A stretch of DNA of 64,000 bases from Capsaspora owczarzaki ATCC 30864 (taxonomy: Eukaryota > Opisthokonta > Filasterea): NCBI RefSeq assembly GCF_000151315.2, contig NW_011887302.1:624014-688013 (forward strand), written 5' to 3'. Within the stretch, counting starts at the first letter, position 1, and every line of letters begins with the position of its first letter. Made by a program: the position numbers and the translations under genes. Positions 56,746 to 64,000 of the stretch are shown here, piece by piece. The notes under the pieces are model-generated. The model was not told where the DNA came from, did not search any database, and saw only the letters and a program-made list of their open reading frames with translations.

Positions 56746-57428
56746 GACTGAATGAAAGAATAGAAGGAAAAAGAGAAGGAAAAAGCGAGACTGAGGCAAT
56801 CACGACAGCCGCACGTTCGGGGAAATCCTGCTTCGAGTGGTTGCATCATGAACAACAAGATGAACAACAAGATGAATAAAAACACAAAAAATGCGGCGCT
56901 TTTAGGTCAAGCGGAGGAATCAAAAATGCAAGCCAACAAAAACGAGCACGACGACGACGACGACGACGAGTCGAAAGTGCGGAAGAAATCCATTCGCATG
57001 GCGGCGCAATTCGGTGGGAATTCCCAGTCACCGCATGTGGAGGTGCCTTGGGGGAAAACAGAGCGAGCGAGAATTTGGTCATGTCTCTGAAATGAGGTGC
57101 GGACTCGTGAAAGGCGAGAAACGTCGGAGGTTGCGTTATCAGATTGAAATCAACCGGCAGAGTCCAATCATGATCATTTGGGATCAACTGTGTGTGTGAG
57201 CGCGGACTTTGCTATGATTGCGAAACATTCGGTGAAAACATACTGTACGTTGTGGCTTTCAGTGCTATCACTGCTTGTGCTATTGAGCGATCGACCGCGT
57301 CTTGGTTTTGCATTGGATTTTCAATACGAAAACTCCTTTCATCTCGATGCATTACTGCATGGCTTCCATTTTGGTACAATCTCACCTCACCAAAGTCATC
57401 AGTCCATAATTCACCCCCTGCTCATTCA
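56746..57428. promoter_or_regulatory. Divergent region, ABCG / SMC5
   Basis: About 680 bases between divergent starts. It contains short GAC and AACAAGATG repeats (56845-56975) and no further gene I can support. Confidence 0.4.
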
Positions 57429-61231
<3,803 letters not shown>

Positions 61232-61497
61232 TGATGGACCGGTGATGGGATGTGATTTTGTTGTTGGTTTGGTTGTGTTTTTGGTTGTTTATGTGCGTGT
61301 TTTTGTGTGTGTGTGTGTTTTTTTTGGTGACGGATTGATTAAAGTCTTGTTTTTGCGAATTCGACTTGCTTTGAAAGATTTATGTGCAGTTGGTCCAATG
61401 CGATTCAACCCTCAAAACTGCTTCATTGCAAGACAAACAGGCACAAGCAGGTGCGTGGAAGGGGAAACAAGTGCAGATCAGCAGCATCAATTGCACT

Positions 61498-62121
61498 TTA
61501 ATGCTTGTGGTCATGATCCGTCTGCATGAAACAAAACGCGAGTCAAACAGGCATGAGTGAGCTCGATGTAGACTAGAACAATCGCGAAAAAAAAAAACTC
61601 TACCTCTGCAAGCTTGCTCAAGTCGCTCCCGCGCACAGTGGCGCCAATGAGCTTCAGTTGCTCTTGACGAAGATCTGTTTCAGAAACAAAATGAGCGTGT
61701 GGGCATTCGATCTCTCCCTCAAACTTAGCGTGTGGGCATTCGATCTCTCCCTCAAACTTTTCTCTCTCTCTTTTTGTCGCCCTTACCCAAAGGTTTTCAA
61801 GGTTCTGGAACTTGTTGAACGGAAGGGTGACGAGCTGCTCTTTGCTCGCCTGGGTGGGGCGCTGTCAGTGTCGTCAAAGCTCAGGGCTGCGAGTCGATTC
61901 GCATACAGCCGGATGGTCTTGGGCGCACGGCCGTCCGCCGGAGCCTTGAACTGGAGCGAGTGCACGTTCACTCCTTGGTTGAAGCGGAGGGAAATGATGA
62001 GCTGTTGATCGGCATCGCTCTCAATGGCTGTCTCGTTGTCGTCGAGGATGGCGTGGTATTCGGAGCCCAGGGCATTCAAGATTTGAACTCCGTTCGTGGG
62101 AATGACAGGAGCAAGAGAGTA
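61498..62121 (-). pseudogene. PITH domain exons, apparently decaying (TXNL1 C-terminal part)
   Basis: The PITH (proteasome-interacting thioredoxin) domain normally follows the thioredoxin domain of TXNL1. Exon 62121-61787 starts after CTGCTAG and reads YSLAPVIPTNGVQILNALG, IESDADQQLIISLRFNQGV and PKTIRLYANRLAALSFDD. A single-base loss in GCCCCACCC near 61,852-61,860 then shifts the frame; the expected continuation EQLVTLPFNKFQNLENLW is in another frame. The next exon (61674-61604) starts IFVKSN, as in the family, then meets TGA, with LKLIGATVRGSDLSKLAE one frame away and about ten residues missing. A last exon (61521-61498) codes TDHDHKH and stop. This is either real decay or assembly error at homopolymers. 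The upstream thioredoxin exon could splice into it (donor at 62422). Confidence 0.6.
61694..61759. repeat. 33-base tandem duplication in PITH intron
   Basis: Two exact copies of a unit starting AGCGTGTGGGCATTCG, head to tail, inside the intron between the two broken PITH exons. Confidence 0.92.
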
Positions 62122-62290
62122 CTAGCAGACAAGCAGACAGAAGCGAAACGCACCAAAGAAAAACAAGGGATGGTAGAATAACAGTTTAATGAGTAACAAC
62201 GAACGAACATGCTTTCCAAAAATAAAAAACGCGCTCTCCCTCACTCGCACACTCGCTCTCAATCATGCATGGTTCTGTGTTTGGGTTTTT

Positions 62291-63019
62291 TCACTCGTAG
62301 GCGGCATAAGACCGAAGAGAATACAAAACAAACCCAATGAAAAGAAAGAGAACGAGTCGGTCCATGGACGATGTGAGGGACCCGTTGCCGCCTGCGTTTG
62401 CGCCAGCGCCACTGCCACTTACAAAGCCAGGAACAGGGCTCTTGGTAGCAGCAGCCGCACCAGCCTGGCCAGACGAAGAGGCGCCGCCAAGAACGTGACC
62501 AGCGCCCTCAAAGCTCGAGCCGCCCGAGCCAATGTGTGCCTGGACCTTGCGCTCCAGCCCAGCGGGGTCTGCGCCGGTCATGTCGTCGATCTTGGCTCCG
62601 TTCTTGAAGAACTGGAACGTGGGCATGGCTCGGATTCCGCATGCTTGCGCGACAGACTGCCCAGAGAGTAGAGAGTTTCATGTCAATGATGCGTTCCTCA
62701 AAGCGCCGAGTCCAGTGAGTTTCATCCTTTTTTTGTTTTGTTTTGTTTTGTTTGTTTTTGGTTACCTTGCACTTGTCGACGTCGACCTTGAGGAAGACTG
62801 CGTTGGGGTACTTGGTCGAGAGCGAGTCGACGAACGGAGCAATGCGAACGCAAGGACCGCACCAGGTTGCGAAAAAGTCGACGACGACCTGAACCAGCAT
62901 CAAAGACAAGACAGAGAAGGTGCCAAAGTAGGTAAGAGTACATGGGGTGAGTGTTTGGACGAATGCGCAGACAAGAAGGAGCGACAGAGAACGAATGCAT
63001 GCAGACACAGCAAAAACGG

Positions 63020-63052
<33 letters not shown>

Positions 63053-63260
63053 AAATCTCGAAACTTTTGTGTTTGCGCGAACAGAGCAAAAGAACGAAGC
63101 GAGTGTGCGTTCCAGCTGAGAAGGAGCACTACAGACAGAGAGAGAGAGGCAGAGACAGAGACAGAGGCAGAGTGTGTGACGGCCGTACCAGCTTGGAGCC
63201 AGCGCCGGTGATGGCAGGAGCAAACTCGGAGTCTTGGTTGATTTGTTGAACGCGACCCAT
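62291..63260 (-). CDS. TXNL1: Thioredoxin-domain protein with C-terminal membrane anchor (TXNL1-derived)
   Basis: Thiol-disulfide protein. Exons 63260-63189, 62888-62766 and 62656-62291 give 186 residues. The thioredoxin domain has [20 protein letters not shown] with the CGPC active site, [11 protein letters not shown], and the cis-Pro loop [16 protein letters not shown]. After a Gly/Ser/Ala linker the frame runs into [20 protein letters not shown] and stops at SYAAYE, a single hydrophobic helix at the very C-terminus typical of tail-anchored proteins. Within exon 3, PVPGF is followed by a perfect GTAAGT donor (62422) that would splice in phase to the PITH exon at 62121, giving the classic soluble TXNL1. 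The tail anchor is therefore encoded by the intron when it is retained. Intron 1 contains a 30-base poly(T) on the coding strand. Confidence 0.85.
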
Positions 63261-64000
63261 TATTGTGTTGAAGTTTGGGGAAAATTTGAAAGGAGTGAAT
63301 CGATCGTTTTTGGGATTGTGCTGAGAAACAGTGGAATGATGTGGTGATGAGAAGAAACGAAATGAACGAGTTCATGGTGACTCGACAGGAGGGGAGAAAA
63401 ACAGGGAGAAGTGATGGAAAATGGTCAAAAACAAAAGGTCATCTTGTGGCGGGGATTGCGTTCATAGAGACGACCGCGATGTCGGTCTACAACACAAGGA
63501 TGATGTGAAATATTGTTTATTAGCTCTTGGTTGGTGTCGAGGGTGGATTTTGAGACGAGCTGTCGGCATCGGAACTGAATATCGAGTTGTCGCACTTTGA
63601 AGTGCTTGTATCTCTGCTGTATCTTGAGTAACAGTTATAGTACTTTGGAAGAATAATATTTAATAATTGATGTATTATTGGTGTGATTGTCAGGGTGATT
63701 GCTCGTGTTGACCAAAAATTGTTGGTCGTGACACAGTGGAAAAAATTTTCCGAATTTCGGAACGACCGAATTTTTTCAAAAATTCGGTTTTTTTCCAATT
63801 CACCCTGAACGACACGCCAAACTCAGTCAATTACTAGTCTAAACATTTACCAGAGCTATATCACGCATTCTGCACTTGGCTGTATCGCAGAGGACAGCTG
63901 CATGCTTGCGGAATTGAAGAACAACGCGAAACGGGTTTCGATTTTCCGCTTTAACGTGGTGAATCCTCGCTTCAACTGACTCTTACGCTATTCTGCACAT
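63261..64000. other. Right edge, AT-rich, no supportable gene
   Basis: The first ~150 bases are the upstream side of the thioredoxin gene. From about 63,480 base composition shifts to AT-rich, with palindromes (listed separately). Short open frames on either strand have no recognisable motif. Confidence 0.45.
63749..63788. repeat. Two adjacent palindromes
   Basis: TTCCGAATTTCGGAA (63749-63763, 7-base arms) is followed at once by ACCGAATTTTT-TC-AAAAATTCGGT (63765-63788, 11-base arms). Both arms share the word CCGAA. Preceded by GGAAAAAATTTTCC. No function assigned. Confidence 0.8.

Noticed and set aside
63520-63798. 92-codon minus-strand frame in the AT-rich right end
   Set aside because: Spans the palindromes, has Asn/Ile/Phe-rich AT-driven composition and no recognisable feature.

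Overview
The window is a gene-dense stretch of nuclear DNA from a unicellular eukaryote. Most genes have short GT-AG introns (about 60-300 bases), genes lie on both strands, and intergenic gaps are mostly 150-700 bases. Several genes point to a unicellular relative of animals: a Mondo-type bHLH-zipper transcription factor, a single-pass receptor tyrosine kinase, a guanylate-binding protein, an SLC38A9-type amino-acid transporter, a spinster transporter and a PNKD homologue. A filasterean such as Capsaspora is my best guess; this is inference from gene content, not a database match. I saw no tRNA, rRNA, CRISPR array or viral element.

Layout. 0.4-6.4 kb: a short-chain dehydrogenase, the ribosome-biogenesis factor FCF2 and a GBP-type GTPase. 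6.5-8.7 kb: two tandem genes for small secreted cysteine-rich proteins with probable lipid anchors. 9.2-15.5 kb: glycogen debranching enzyme. 16-23.4 kb: a bacterial-type RtcB ligase, SLC38A9-like transporter and a T4-like DNA ligase with a probable mitochondrial presequence. 23.5-27.7 kb: two unfamiliar genes (an orphan with a Cys/His tail and a P-loop NTPase), each preceded by a near-identical ~155-base repeat. 27.8-35 kb: spinster transporter, RING protein, small coiled-coil protein and Mondo. 35-43 kb: a 2,265-residue protein of unknown function. 43-49 kb: pirin, class I fumarase with a mitochondrial presequence, and PNKD. 49-57 kb: receptor tyrosine kinase and an ABCG half-transporter. 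57-63.3 kb: SMC5 and a thioredoxin whose PITH domain seems to be decaying while a retained intron supplies a membrane anchor. 63.3-64 kb: AT-rich DNA with palindromes and no gene I can support.

Functional threads, without operons: carbon and energy metabolism (debranching enzyme, fumarase), lysosomal transport and nutrient sensing (SLC38A9, spinster, Mondo), genome maintenance (SMC5, DNA ligase), RNA work (FCF2, RtcB) and cell-surface signalling (receptor kinase, secreted pair).

Recurring DNA signals: a gene-strand poly(T) tract of 17-35 bases sits 11-45 bases before the start codon of five genes, and long (CT)n microsatellites act as the polypyrimidine tract of at least three introns. All exon boundaries were read by eye from splice consensus, reading frame and family similarity; where two sites fit, the entry says so.
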